Below are positions 47,311 through 60,400 of a stretch of 64,000 bases of DNA, piece after piece. Position numbers and translations under genes: made by a program. Origin of the DNA: Panopea generosa (Eukaryota; Mollusca; Bivalvia; Adapedonta; Hiatellidae); NCBI GenBank assembly GCA_029582155.1, contig CM055907.1, forward strand, positions 11,197,874-11,261,873. The letters are read 5' to 3'. Position 1 is the first letter of the stretch. The number at the start of each line of letters is the position of its first letter. The notes under the pieces were generated by a model. It saw only the letters and a program-made list of their open reading frames with translations. It was not told the origin of the DNA and ran no database searches.

Positions 47311-48074
47311 ACGTCACTCAATTACTCTTGATAGATACATTTAAATTCCTACTTATAATAAAAATATCATAATTTTCACAGACTATGAGAGGGAAATGTG
47401 ACACTTACCAGTGACATTGCGTGTTTGTTTATACATGTTTACAATGATATAATTACTATCTGGCCTATACTCTAGTCAGTAGAACGGATCCAGCTCTCTC
47501 GATTGGGTCCGTTAAATTGTTACAAGCCCGCTGATTGGTCAGTTTCGTCAGGGAAAGTTTGAATGATGTAACAATTTATTAAACGTTCAATAGCTATGAA
47601 CTGTGGGTTAGGCTTTTTCATTGGAGGGTTAATCAACCTGAATCAGTGATAAAAGGTTCTGTATTATAGACTATAATTGTACATTTCAGTGGCAGAACAG
47701 TTGATAGCACAACACAGTGCCATCAAAATGTTACACAGTCGAGTGAAGCTGATACTGGAATACATCAAGGTAGTGGAATCTGGGGGAGGCCTACAGTCTA
47801 TGTTATAGGCTACCAGTACTAAACAAAGACAAATTTAAGGAAGATTTCTTCAGTATAATAACGTCTGTTTTTATTGAAGAGAACTTGTTTATTCATGAAA
47901 TGATGTATGTTTTATGGCGTATCTTGGAACCATAACAAAGGGATGAAACACAATAAATCAGGAGGTCGGTATAATTAATTTTGTCTTTGAAATAAATTTA
48001 ATCGTTATTTTTTTAAAAACTGATTTATTTTCATACATGTATATTGTAAAACAAGTTCTTACAACTTAAGACAT

Positions 48075-48192
48075 ATCTCCTGGGTAGAACCAGTACTAAG
48101 CACATGCAGACAAGGACACTACACTTAGCCGTGACAGGATCGAATCTGAGATTCCCCAGATCCTTGGTTCGATGCTGTATCACTGGACCATG
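48075..48192 (-). mobile_element. Duplicated SINE of CSN6 intron 8
   Basis: Partner of 33241-33358, carried along by the segmental duplication. Its ends match, while the middle is rearranged (GAATCTGAGATTCCCCAG). Confidence 0.65.
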
Positions 48193-48419
48193 TGATAGTG
48201 TTTCTACCAGGATGACTTTAAAACATTTTACAAGAGTTGAAGTAGGTTAGGCACTAGAGGAAAATTTATTGCTTTTTAATTTTACATTCATGACTTGTTC
48301 ATTTCCTTAATATTAATTTTGTGAGTTTATATGTATTTATTGAACATGTTTGTATAAAAGGAGCAAGATTTCTTTGAAACAAAACAATCCCTTTTACAGA
48401 TTTTCACAAGTTGTAAAGT

Positions 48420-48780
48420 TCATAGTTAAGCTTTGTATCCGTTATATATTTTAGATGAGCTTTGTATCCGTTATATATCATAGTTAAGCTTTCTATCCGT
48501 TATATATTCTAGTAAGATTTGTATCCGCTATATATTCTATTCTAGTTAAGCTTTGTATCCGTTATATATTCTATAGTTAAGCTTCTTATCCGTTATATAT
48601 TCTAGTTAAGTTTTGTATCCGTTATATATTCTATTCTAATTAAGATTTGTATCCGTTATATATTCTATTTAAGCTTTGTATCCGTTATATATTCTATTCT
48701 AGTTAAGCTTTGTATCCGTTATATATTCTAGTTAAGCTTTGTATCTGTTATATATTATAGTTAAGCTTTTGTATTGTTAT
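48420..48780 (+). repeat. ~30-bp minisatellite, right copy only
   Basis: About eleven units of AGTTAAGCTTTGTATCCGTT then ATATATTCT(ATTCT). The equivalent place in the left copy (about 33640) has no array. Confidence 0.9.
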
Positions 48781-50933
48781 AAATTACATACAAGCTATCA
48801 GCTTTCTCTGTTAAACTACATAGAAAAATCTTGAAAACTAAGGAATCTGCAAACAACTGTAGCCATGTACAGCTGATATATATTTGTATAGTTGTTGCAT
48901 TTTTATCAAAACGACTAGAAATAAAAATATATGTTTTAAAACAGTATATGAATCTCAAAGGTTTTAAAGAAAAAGAATCAATTACAATTGTATTTAAGTT
49001 CTAACACTTAAATATTGACTGTAAGTCATTAATTTCCCGGACACCGACTCAACCATAAATAAGTGCATATTACATAGTTAAATATAGGGGTTTCTAGATG
49101 CAGCCTGGATTTCTTTATTGATTTAAATGTCAGTTACTTAATGTTGTAATTTGTTATTTTTTTCAGTTTGTCAATAAATTCAATGTTATCCACGACAGAC
49201 ACAGTATGGGGAGAAGGATGAGAGGATTGTTTTTCTGATAAAACTTACATAATACAAGGGAGATAACTTAAAACTGTTTGATATCAGAGTTGTGTCCCTT
49301 TCGAAGCTGACAACATAATGGCTGAAGATTCATAAACTGTTCATATCAAAGTGATTTTCATAGCCCACATAGCAGGAGAAAAAATCTAAAGTATCACTTA
49401 TCATTTATAGTTAATATAGGAGTTCTGTCCCTTAACTGACATTTTCTATAGGAGTTATGTCCCTTAACTGACATTTCTTAGAGGTTGAAACCTGAGCTAT
49501 GTTCAGTATGCTGTAAGATGTTTACTGCATTTGAAAATGCTAACAGTTGCTCAATGGAAGGAATAGTGAATGGAAATCGGACTACATCGACGCTGTCCTT
49601 CCATGTCTTTAAGTCGCGTTATTAAATACAAGCAAGCGGTGTTTACTTTGTTATCAAACGGTTACAGCTAACATATTGTTGAGTTGACTGGTGTAATCAA
49701 CCGTTAGCTGAACACATTAAACGTGTATCCAAACTGAACGCAGTTCCTATATATGTGCTAGGGTTTTGTCCCTTATTATCATCACACCTGAATCTTCTGT
49801 CGCAAAAGGCCAGACACAGGTATATGTTTGTTGACAGTAGACTACAAATCTGAAATGTTTTATCCATGAACATTAATGTAACACTAATTATAATTTCAGA
49901 TCTATCTAGTATATATTGTGAAGTGTTAAATGTTATGATTATGTGATCAGGTCAGTTTCTCGACAAACACTTGACTTTCTGTTTATATTGCGGACTCCTC
50001 CTGACTTATCAAATGTTGGTATGATAAGAAATTTTAGTACTAAATAATTGTTGTACTGTGATTAATATAGTGTTTGCTTGAAAGGAGAACACTTCTCTTC
50101 TTTGTCTCTATTTATAAATACATTTGTATATTGCAATTATTAAAATAAAAGGAATGAAATATTTTGAAAATTTATTTTTTGTGTTGTATTGATATTTGTT
50201 ATTGAATTGTTTTTACGAGCTCGGTAATAAATTTACACCGAATACTTCGCATTACCGTGTTATGACATCACATAACGGTGTTATGACATCGAATGACAAC
50301 GTTAAGGGAAGTTTATATCCAGTTTCGTTTTGTAGAAACAAGTATACTTTCACATGTTAATAAATTTACATGTTTCAACTCTGAAATTCAGAATAATTGT
50401 GTCATTGTATTAACGTATGTTTGATTTTAGTTCTTGGTGTAAATTCATGTTAGTTTCTTTGAATATTAAGCATCAGTTTTTTGCCACGGAGAGCGAAAAG
50501 GACGATTGGTTAACCTTACCACCCTTTCTTTTGATCCTGGTAGGTACTCAAGCACACACATCTCTACAATTAAGTTGTTTAATATGTTTTAGTATTTATA
50601 TATAAAAAGAAAATTAAAATAAACAAGTTGTGTGTGATTTTGAATGGTGACCGCAATATGGCGTCTGTGAATCAAAGGTCTACATTCATTCTGCATGATT
50701 GCATTTGTTTTGTTTTATGAGAATTTCGGAGAAATGTACTTTCTTGTACACGAGTTGTATAATATTCCTTGTTGATACAACAGCTGTAGTGTTGTTTATG
50801 AGGTATGATAATTACAACAAATACAGGAGGTTGTAGGTTTTAACCCTTCTTTGGTCAAGCAACACCACTGCCTTGTGCTCAACATTTAGAGGGTAGCTTA
50901 TCTCTATAGTCACCATTTAAACTGGGCCCTGTT

Positions 50934-51220
50934 AGCTCAGTTGGTAGCGCAACTGGCTATCTATCTAGGGGGTTGTAAGTTTGAGTCGCTGCCCAGCCAC
51001 AGTTTCTGTGATGTTCATATATGACATTGTGTTTTATTGTCATTCGTCCATTACCTCTGATTCAAGTGGGGAAGTTATCAGTTACTTAAAGAGATGGATG
51101 TGATTGAGTACTGATTAACCACCTTTCAAGATCCCAGGAAAGATTGGTTAGATTAAATGATCTTTTGTTTGTCCTCGATTGCATAGAAATGACACTAAAT
51201 ATTCAAAATCTCTAATCTCT
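50934..51220 (+). mobile_element. tRNA-derived SINE, family 2, near full length
   Basis: Head GTTAGCTCAGTTGGTAGCG, T-arm TTTGAGTCGCTGCCCAGCC, then GTCATTCGTCC, CTGATTCAAGTGGGGAAG, GAGTACTGATTAACC and the end CCTCGATTGCATAGAAATGA. The left segmental copy has a rearranged version near 35840-36060. It is not a tRNA gene, because the acceptor stem is missing and a SINE body follows. Confidence 0.75.
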
Positions 51221-51224
51221 TTTT

Positions 51225-51350
51225 TTGGCCGATTGGTCTAAGTCATCTCAAGATCACTTATTGCTCACAACAGAGGTCACCATAGGTTCAAGCCAAGCTC
51301 AGTTTAAACAGTTTATGGGAGGCAATCTGGAAAGATGATTATTCTACCCA
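51225..51350 (+). mobile_element. tRNA-Leu-like SINE, family 3
   Basis: GGCCGATTGGTCTAAGTCAT and TAGGTTCAAGCCAAGC form the tRNA-like head. The body TTTATGGGAGGCAATCTGG and GATGATTATTCTACCCAG is a single-copy version of the 49-bp satellite unit. Confidence 0.7.
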
Positions 51351-51489
51351 GATTCATGTATTTGTATTTCATGTATAATCGTTAATGTGTGGAAATAAAA
51401 TCCCATTAGAATAAACATTACAGACGTAAATGTTGTTGAAAATAATGGTATACTACACAATTATTGTTAATTCAATCATACCACTGACC

Positions 51490-54400
51490 TCTCCCAGGGA
51501 AGGTCGTGAAATCAATCCAAGCTTGGTCTAAACATTATTTGTAAGAATTACTTATACGCCAGAGGTTGCGGGTTTGATCCCCTTGTCGTGTTGTCGAGCC
51601 CAGCATGGTTTAACAACTTATTTGTGAGAGTTACTTACACGCCAGAGGTTGCGGGTCGATCCCCTTGTCGTGTTGTCGAGCCCAGCATGGTTTAACTACT
51701 TATTTGTGAGAATTACTTACACGCCATATGTTGCGGGTTCGATCCCCTTGTCGTGTTGTCGAGCCCAGCATTGTTTAACAACTTATTTGTGAAAATTACT
51801 TACACGCCATATGTTGCGGGTTTGATCCCCTGGTCGTGAAGTCGAGCCCAGCATGGTTTAACAACTTATTTGTGAGAATTACTTACACGCCATATGTTGC
51901 AGGTTCGATCGCCTGGTTGTGAAGTCGAGCCAGCATGGTTTAACAACTTATTTGTGAGAATTTCTTACACGCCAGAGGTTGCAGGTTCGATCCCCTGGTC
52001 GTGAAGTCGACCCAGCATGGTTTAACAACTTATTTGTGAGAATTATTTACACGCCATATGTTGTGGGTTCGATACCCTTGTCATGTTATCGAGCCTAGCT
52101 TGGTTTAACAACTTATTTGTGAAAATTACTTACACACAGAGGTTGCAGGTTCGATCCCCTTGTCGTGTTGTCGAGCCCAGCATGGTTTAACAACTTATTT
52201 GTGAGAATTACTTACACACCAGAGGCGGCGGGTTCGATCCTCTGGTTGTGAAGTCGAGCCCAGCATGGTTTAACAATTTATTTGTGAGAATTATTTACAC
52301 GCCAGAGGTTGCAGGTTCGATCGCCTGGTTGTGAAGTCGAGCCCAGCATGGTTTAACAACTTATTTGTGAGATTTACTTACACGCCATATGTTGCGGGTC
52401 GATCCCCTAGTCGTGAAGTCGAGCCCAGCATGGTTTAACAACTTATTTGCGACAATTACTTACACGCCAGAGATTGCGGGTTCGATCACCTCGTCGTGAA
52501 GTCGAGCCCAGCATGGTTTAACAACTTATTTGTGAGAATTACTTACACGCCATATGTTGCGGGTTCGATCGCCTGGTTGTGAAGTCGAGCCCAGCATGGT
52601 TTAACAACTTATTTGTGAGAATTACTTACACGCCATATGTTGCCGGTTCGATCCCCTGGTCGTGTAGTCGAGCCCAGCATTGTTTAACAACTTATTTGTG
52701 AAAATTACTGACACGACAGAGGTTGCATGTTAGATCCCCTTGCCGTGTTATCGAGCCAAGAATGGTTTAACAACTTATTTGTGAGAATAACTTACACGTC
52801 AGAGGCTGCGAGTTCGATCCCCTGGTTGTGAAGTCGAGCCAAGCATGGTTTAACAACTTATTTGTGATAATTACTTACACGCCAGAGGTTGCGGATCGAT
52901 CCACTGGTTGGAAGACGAGCCCAGCATGGTTTAACAACTTATTTTTGAGAATTACTTACACGACAGAGGTTGCGGGTTCGATCCCCTGGTTGTGAAATCG
53001 AGCCCAGAATGGTTTAACAACTTATTTGTGAGAATTACTTACACGCCAGAGGTTGCAGGTTCGATCCCCTTGTCGTGTTGTCGATCCCAGCATGGTTTTA
53101 CAACTTATTTGTGAGAATTACTTACACGCCAGAGGTTGCAGGTTCGATCGCGTGGTTGTGAAGTCGAGCCCAGCATGGTTTAACAACTTATTTGTGAGAA
53201 TTACTTACACGCCATATGTTACGGGTTCGATCCTCTGGTCATGAAGTCGAGCCCAGCATTGTTTAACAACTTATTTGTGAGAATTACTTACAGGCCAGAG
53301 GTTGCAGGTTCGATCCCCTGGTCGTGTAGTCGAGACCAGCATTGTTTAACAACTTATTTGTGAAAATTACTGACACGACAGAGGTTGCAGGTTCGATCCC
53401 CTTGTCGTGTTGTCGAGCCCAGCATGGTTTAACAACTTATTTGTGAGAATTACTTACACGCCAGAGGCGGCGGGTTCGATCCTCTGGTTGTGAAGTCGAG
53501 CCCAGCATGGTTTAACAATTTATTTGTGAGAATTATTTACACGCCAGAGGTTGCAGGTTCGATCGCCTGGTTGTGAAGTCGAGCCCAGCATGGTTTAACA
53601 ACTTATTTGTGAGATTTACTTACACGCCATATGTTGCGGGTCGATCCCCTAGTCGTGAAGTCGAGCCCAGCATGGTTTAACAACTTATTTGCGACAATTA
53701 CTTACACGCCAGAGATTGCGGGTTCGATCACCTCGTCGTGAAGTCGAGCCCAGCATGGTTTAACAACTTATTTGTGAGAATTACTTACACGCCATATGTT
53801 GCGGGTTCGATCGCCTGGTTGTGAAGTCGAGCCCAGCATGGTTTAACAACTTATTTGTGAGAATTACTTACACGCCATATGTTGCCGGTTCGATCCCCTG
53901 GTCGTGTAGTCGAGCCCAGCATTGTTTAACAACTTATTTGTGAAAATTACTGACACGACAGAGGTTGCATGTTAGATCCCCTTGCCGTGTTATCGAGCCA
54001 AGAATGGTTTAACAACTTATTTGTGAGAATAACTTACACGTCAGAGGCTGAGAGTTCGATCCCCTGGTTGTGAAGTCGAGCCAAGCATGGTTTAACAACT
54101 TATTTGTGATAATTACTTACACGCCAGAGGTTGCGGATCGATCCCCTGGTTGGAAGACGAGCCCAGCATGGTTTAACAACTTATTTTTGAGAATTACTTA
54201 CACGACAGAGGTTGCGGGTTCGATCCCCTGGTTGTGAAATCGAGCCCAGAATGGTTTAACAACTTATTTGTGAGAATTACTTACACGCCAGAGGTTGCAG
54301 GTTCGATCCCCTTGTCGTGTTGTCGATCCCAGCATGGTTTTACAACTTATTTGTGAGAATTACTTACACGCCAGAGGTTGCAGGTTCGATCGCGTGGTTG

Positions 54401-57400
54401 TGAAGTCGAGCCCAGCATGGTTTAACAACTTATTTGTGAGAATTACTTACACGCCATATGTTGCGGGTTCGATCCTCTGGTCATGAAGTCGAGCCCAGCA
54501 TGGTTTAACAACTTATTTGTGAGAATTACTTACAGGCCAGAGGTTGCAGGTTCGATCCCCTGGTTGTGAAGTCGAGCCCAGCATGGTTTAACAACTTATT
54601 TGTGAGAATTACTTACACGCCAAAAGTTGCAGGTTCGATCCCCTGGTTGTGAAGTCAAGCCCAGCATGGTTTAACAACTTATTTGTGAGAATAACTTACA
54701 CGCCATATGTTGCGTGTCGATCCCCTGGTCGTGAAGTCGAGTCCAGCATGGTTTAACAACTTATTTGTGAGAATTACTTACACGATAGAGGTTGCGGGTT
54801 CGATCCCCTTGTTGTGAAGTCGAGCCCATCATGGTTTAACAACTTATTTGTGAGAATTACTTACACGATAGAGGTTGCGGGTTCGATCCCCTTGTTGTGA
54901 AGTCGAGCCCAGCGTGGTTTAACAACTTATTTGTGAGAATTACTTACACGCCATATGTTGCCGGTTCGATCCCCTGGTCGTGAAGTCGAGCCCAGCATGG
55001 TTTAACAACTTATTTGTGAGAATTACTTACACGCCATATATTGCTGGTTCGATCCCCTGGTCTTGAAGTCGAGCCCAGCATGGTTTAACAACTTATTTTT
55101 GAGAATTACTTACACGCCATATGTTGCGGGTTCGATAGCCTTGTTATGTTGTCGAGCCCAGCATGGTTTAACAACTTATTTGTGAGAATTACTTACACGC
55201 CATATGTTGCGGGTTCGATCCTCTGGTCATGAAGTCGAGCCCAGCATGGTTTAACAACTTATTTGTGAGAATTACTTACAGGCCAGAGGTTGCAGGTTCG
55301 ATCCCCTGGTTGTGAAGTCGAGCCCAGCATGGTTTAACAACTTATTTGTGAGAATTACTTACACGCCAAAAGTTGCAGGTTCGATCCCCTGGTTGTGAAG
55401 TCAAGCCCAGCATGGTTTAACAACTTATTTGTGAGAATAACTTACACGCCATATGTTGCGTGTCGATCCCCTGGTCGTGAAGTCGAGTCCAGCATGGTTT
55501 AACAACTTATTTGTGAGAATTACTTACACGATAGAGGTTGCGGGTTCGATCCCCTTGTTGTGAAGTCGAGCCCATCATGGTTTAACAACTTATTTGTGAG
55601 AATTACTTACACGATAGAGGTTGCGGGTTCGATCCCCTTGTTGTGAAGTCGAGCCCAGCGTGGTTTAACAACTTATTTGTGAGAATTACTTACACGCCAT
55701 ATGTTGCCGGTTCGATCCCCTGGTCGTGAAGTCGAGCCCAGCATGGTTTAACAACTTATTTGTGAGAATTACTTACACGCCATATATTGCTGGTTCGATC
55801 CCCTGGTCTTGAAGTCGAGCCCAGCATGGTTTAACAACTTATTTTTGAGAATTACTTACACGCCATATGTTGCGGGTTCGATAGCCTTGTTATGTTGTCG
55901 AGCCTAGCATTGTTTAACAACTTATTTGTGAGAATTACTTACACGCCATATGTTGCCGGTTCGATCCCCTGGTCGTGAAGTCGAGCCCAGCATGGTTTAA
56001 CAACTTATTTGTGAGAATTACTTACACGCCATATATTGCAGGTCGATCCCCTGGTCGTGAAGTCGAGCCTAGCATGGTTTAACAACTTATTTGTGAGAAT
56101 TACTTACACGCCATTTGTTGCGGGTTCGATAGCCTTGTCATGTTGTCAAGCCCAGCATTGTTTAACAACTTATTTGTGAAAATTACTTACACGCCAGAGG
56201 TTCCATGTTCGAATCCCTTGCCATGTTGTCGAGCCCAGCATGGTTTATCAACTTAGTTGTGAGAATTACTTACACGCCAGAGGCTACGGGTTCGATCCAC
56301 TGGTTGTGAAGTCGTGCCCAGCATGGTTTAACAACTTATTTGTGAGAATAACTTACACGCCAGAGATTACGGGTCGATCCCCTGGTCGTGAAGTCGAGCC
56401 TAGCATGGTTTAACAACTTATTTGTGAGAATTACTTACACGCCATTTGTTGCGGGTTCGATAGCCTTGTCATGTTGTCAAGCCCAGCATTGTTTAACAAC
56501 TTATTTGTGAAAATTACTTACACGCCAGAGGTTCCATGTTCGAATCCCTTGCCATGTTGTCGAGCCCAGCATGGTTTATCAACTTAGTTGTGAGAATTAC
56601 TTACACGCCAGAGGCTACGGGTTCGATCCACTGGTTGTGAAGTCGTGCCCAGCATGGTTTAACAACTTATTTGTGAGAATTACTTACACGCCTGAGATTA
56701 CGGGTCGATCCCCTTGTCGTGAAGTCGAGCCCAGCATGGTTAACAACTTATTTGTGAAAATCACTTACACGCCAGAGGTTTCAGGTTCGATCCCCTTGTC
56801 GTGTTGTCGAGCCCAGCATGATTTAACAACTTATTTGTGAAAATTACTTACACGCCAGAGGTTGCATGTTCGAATCCCTTGCCGTGTTGTCGAGCCCAGC
56901 ATGGTTTATCAACTTATTTGTGAGAATTACTTACACGCCAGAGGCTACGGGTTCGATCCACTGGTTGTGAAGTCGTGCCCAGCATGGTTTAACAACTTAT
57001 TTGTGAGAATTACTTACACACCAGAGGTTGCAGGTTCGATCCCCTGGTTGTGAAGTCGAGCCCAGCATGGTTTAACAACTTTTTTTGTGAAAATTACTTA
57101 CACGCCAGATGTTGCATGTACAAATCCCTTGCCGTGTTGTCGAGCCCAGCATGGTTTATCAACTTAGTTGTGAGAATTACTTACACGCCAGAGGCTACGG
57201 GTTCAATCCACTGGTTGTGAAGTCGTGCCGAGCATGGTTTAACAACTTATTTGTGAGAATTACTTACACGCCAGAGGTTGCAGGTTCGATCCCCTTGTCA
57301 TGTTGTCGTGCCCAGCATGGTTTAACAACTTATTTGTGAGAATTATTTACACGCCAGAGGTTGCGGGTTCGATCCCCTGGTTGTGAAGTCGAGCCCAGCA

Positions 57401-60400
57401 TGGTTAAACAACTTATTTGTGAGAATTACTTACACGCCAGAGGTTGCGGATTCGTTCCCCTTATCGTGTTGTCGAGCCCAGAATGGTTTAACAACTTATT
57501 TGTGAGAATTACTTACACGCCAGAGGTTGCAGGTTCGACCACCTTGTCGTGTTGTCGAGCCCAGCATGGTTTAACAACTTATTTGTGAGAATTACTTACA
57601 CGCCATATGTTGCAGGTTCTATACTCTTGTCATGTTGTCGAGCCCAGCATTGTTTAACAACTTATTTGTGAGAATTACTTACACGCCAGAGGTTGCAGGC
57701 TCAACCACCTTGTCGTGTTGTCGAGCCCAGCATGGTTTAACAACTTATTTGTGAGAATTACTTACACGCCAGAGGCTGCTGGTTCGTTCCCTGGTTGTGA
57801 AGTCGAGCCCAGCATGGTTTAACAACTTATTTGTGAGAATTACTTACACGCCAGAAGTTGCAGGTTCGACCCCTGGTCGTGAAGTCGAGCCCAGCATGGT
57901 TTAACAACTTATTTGTGAGAATTACTTACACGCCAGAGGTAACGGGTCGATCCCCTTGTCGTGAAGTCGAGCCCAGCATGGTTTAACAACTTATTTGTGA
58001 AAATTACTTACACGCCAGAGGTTTCAGGTTCGATCCCCTTGTCGTGTTGTCGAGCCCAGCATGATTTAACAACTTATTTGTGAAAATTACTTACACGCCA
58101 GAGGTTGCATGTTCGAATCCCTTGCCATGTTGTCGAGCCCAGCATGGTTTATCAACTTAGTTGTGAGAATTACTTACACGCCAGAGGCTACGGGTTCGAT
58201 CCACTGGTTGTGAAGTCGTGCCCAGCATGGTTTAACAACTTATTTGTGAGAATTACTTACACGCCAGAGGTTACAGGTTCGATCCCCTGGTCGTGAAGTC
58301 GAGCCCAGCATGGTTTAACAACTTTTTTGTGAAAATTACTTACACGCCAGAGGTTGCATGTACGAATCCCTTGCCGTGTTGTCGAGCCCAGCATGGTTTA
58401 TCAACTTAGTTGTGAGAATTACTTACACGCCAGAGGCTACGGGTTCGATCCACTGGTTGTGAAGTCGTGCCCAGCATGGTTTAACAACTTATTTGTGAGA
58501 ATTACTTACACGCCAGAGGTTGCAGGTTCGATCCCCTTGTCATGTTGTCGTGCCCAGCATGGTTTAACAACTTATTTGTGAGAATTACTTACACGCCAGA
58601 GGTTGCGGGTTCGATCCCCTGGTTGTGAAGTCGAGCCCAGCATGGTTAAACAACTTATTTGTGAGAAATACTTACACGCCAGAGGTTGCGGATTCGTTCC
58701 CCTTATCGTGTTGTCGAGCCCAGCATGGTTTAACAACTTATTTGTGAGAATTACTTACACGCCAGAGGTTGCAGGTTCGACCACCTTGTCGTGTTGTCGA
58801 GCCCAGCATGGTTTAACAACTTATTTGTGAGAATTACTTACACGCCATATGTTGCAGGTTCTATACTCTTGTCGTGTTGTCGAGCCCAGCATGGTTTAAC
58901 AACTTATTTGTGAGAATTACTTACACGCCAGAGGCTGCTGGTTCGTTACCTGGTTGTGAAGTCGAGCCCAGCATGGTTTTACAACTTATTTGTGAGAATT
59001 ACTTACACGCCAGAAGTTGCAGGTTCGACCCCTGGTCGTGAAGTCGAGCCCAGCATGGTTTAACAACTTATTTGTGAGAATTACTTACACGCCAGAGGTT
59101 GCAGGTTCGATCCCCTTGTCATGTTGTCGTGCCCAGCATGGTTTAACAACTTATATGTGAGAATTACTTACACGCCAGAGGTTGCGGGTTCGATCCCCTG
59201 GTTGTGAAGTCGAGCCCAGCATGGTTAAACAACTTATTTGTGAGAAATACTTACACGCCAGAGGTTGCGGATTCGTTCCCCTTATCGTGTTGTCGAGTCC
59301 AGCATGGTTTAACAACTTATTTGTGAGAATTACTTACACGCCAGAGGTTGCAGGTTCGACCACCTTGTCGTGTTGTCGAGCCCAGCATGGTTTAACAACT
59401 TATTTGTGAGAATTACTTACACGCCATATGTTGCAGGTTCTATACTCTTGTCGTGTTGTCGAGCCCAGCATGGTTTAACAACTTATTTGTGAGAATTACT
59501 TACACGCCAGAGGCTGCTGGTTCGTTACCTGGTTGTGAAGTCGAGCCCAGCATGGTTTAACAACTTATTTGTGAGAATTACTTACACGCCAGAAGTTGCA
59601 GGTTCGACCCCTGGTCGTGAAGTCGAGCCCAGCATGGTTTAACAACTTATTTGTGAGAATTACTTACACGCCAGAGGTTACGGGTCGATCCCCTTGTCGT
59701 GAAGTCGAGTCCAGCATGGTTTAACAACTTATTTGTGAAAATTACTTACACGCCAGAGGTTTCAGGTTCGATCCCCTTGTCGTGTTGTCGAGCCCAGCAT
59801 GATTTAACAACTTATTTGTGAGAATTATTTACACGCTAGAGGTTGCAGGTTCGATCCCCTGGTTGTGAAGTCGAGCCCAGCATGGTTTAACAACTTATTT
59901 GTGAGAATTACTTACACGCCATATATTGCGGGTCGATCCCCTGGTTGTGAAGTCGAGCCCAGCATGGTTTAACAACTTATTTGTGAGAATTACTTACACG
60001 CCATATGTTGCAGGTTCGATAGCCTTGTCATGTTGTCAAGCCCAGCATTGTTTAACAACTTATTTGTGAAAATTACTTACAAGCCAGAGGTTGCATGTTC
60101 GAATCCCTTGCCGTGTTGTCGAGCCCAGCATGGTTTATCAACTTAGTTGTGAGAATTACTTACACGCCAGAGGCTACGGGTTCGATCCACTGGTTGTGAA
60201 GTCGTGCCCAGCATGGTTTAACAACTTATTTGTGAGAATTACTTACACGCCAGAGGTTGCAGGTTCGATCCCCTGGTCGTGAAGTCGAGCCCAGCATGGT
60301 TTAACAACTTATTTGTGAGAATTACTTACACGCCAGAGGTTGCGGGTTCGATCCCCTGGTTGTGAAGTCGAGCCCAGCATGGTTTAACAACTTATTTGTG

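Larger units (their letters stand above)
43131..47424. other. Unique spacer between the segmental copies
   Basis: Besides the listed SINE, microsatellites and dispersed repeat, I see no gene or RNA on either strand. It should be the right end of the duplicated unit if the duplication is tandem. Confidence 0.5.
47690..49238 (+). pseudogene. Dead 3' copy of CSN6 (exons 7-9)
   Basis: Exon 7' (47690-~47853) keeps the acceptor and most of the sequence but has lost 29 bases after the codons for VESG, which shifts the frame. The space between exons 7' and 8' is only about 46 bases, against 320 in the parent. The deletion removed most of intron 7, its acceptor and the first bases of exon 8. Exon 8' (~47900-47961) has small changes. 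Exon 9' (49167-49238) is intact, including acceptor, coding sequence and TGA. Exons 1-6 are absent because the duplication begins in intron 6. Introns are present, so this is a DNA duplication and not a retrocopy. Confidence 0.92.

Noticed and set aside
47690..49238. Working second CSN6 gene or retrogene
   Set aside because: Exons 1-6 are missing, exon 7' is frameshifted, the exon 8' acceptor is deleted, and introns remain, so it is not a retrocopy.
50934..51010. Possible tRNA gene (GTTAGCTCAGTTGGTAGCG ... TTTGAGTCGC)
   Set aside because: The 5' and 3' acceptor strands do not form a proper stem, and a family 2 SINE body follows directly.
53053..60290. Many 60-90-codon plus-strand open frames with the same peptide pattern (CRVVEPSMV..., ENYLHARG...)
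   Set aside because: They follow the 83-bp satellite period and exist only because the unit lacks stops in one frame. There is no start context, no homology and no splice signals.
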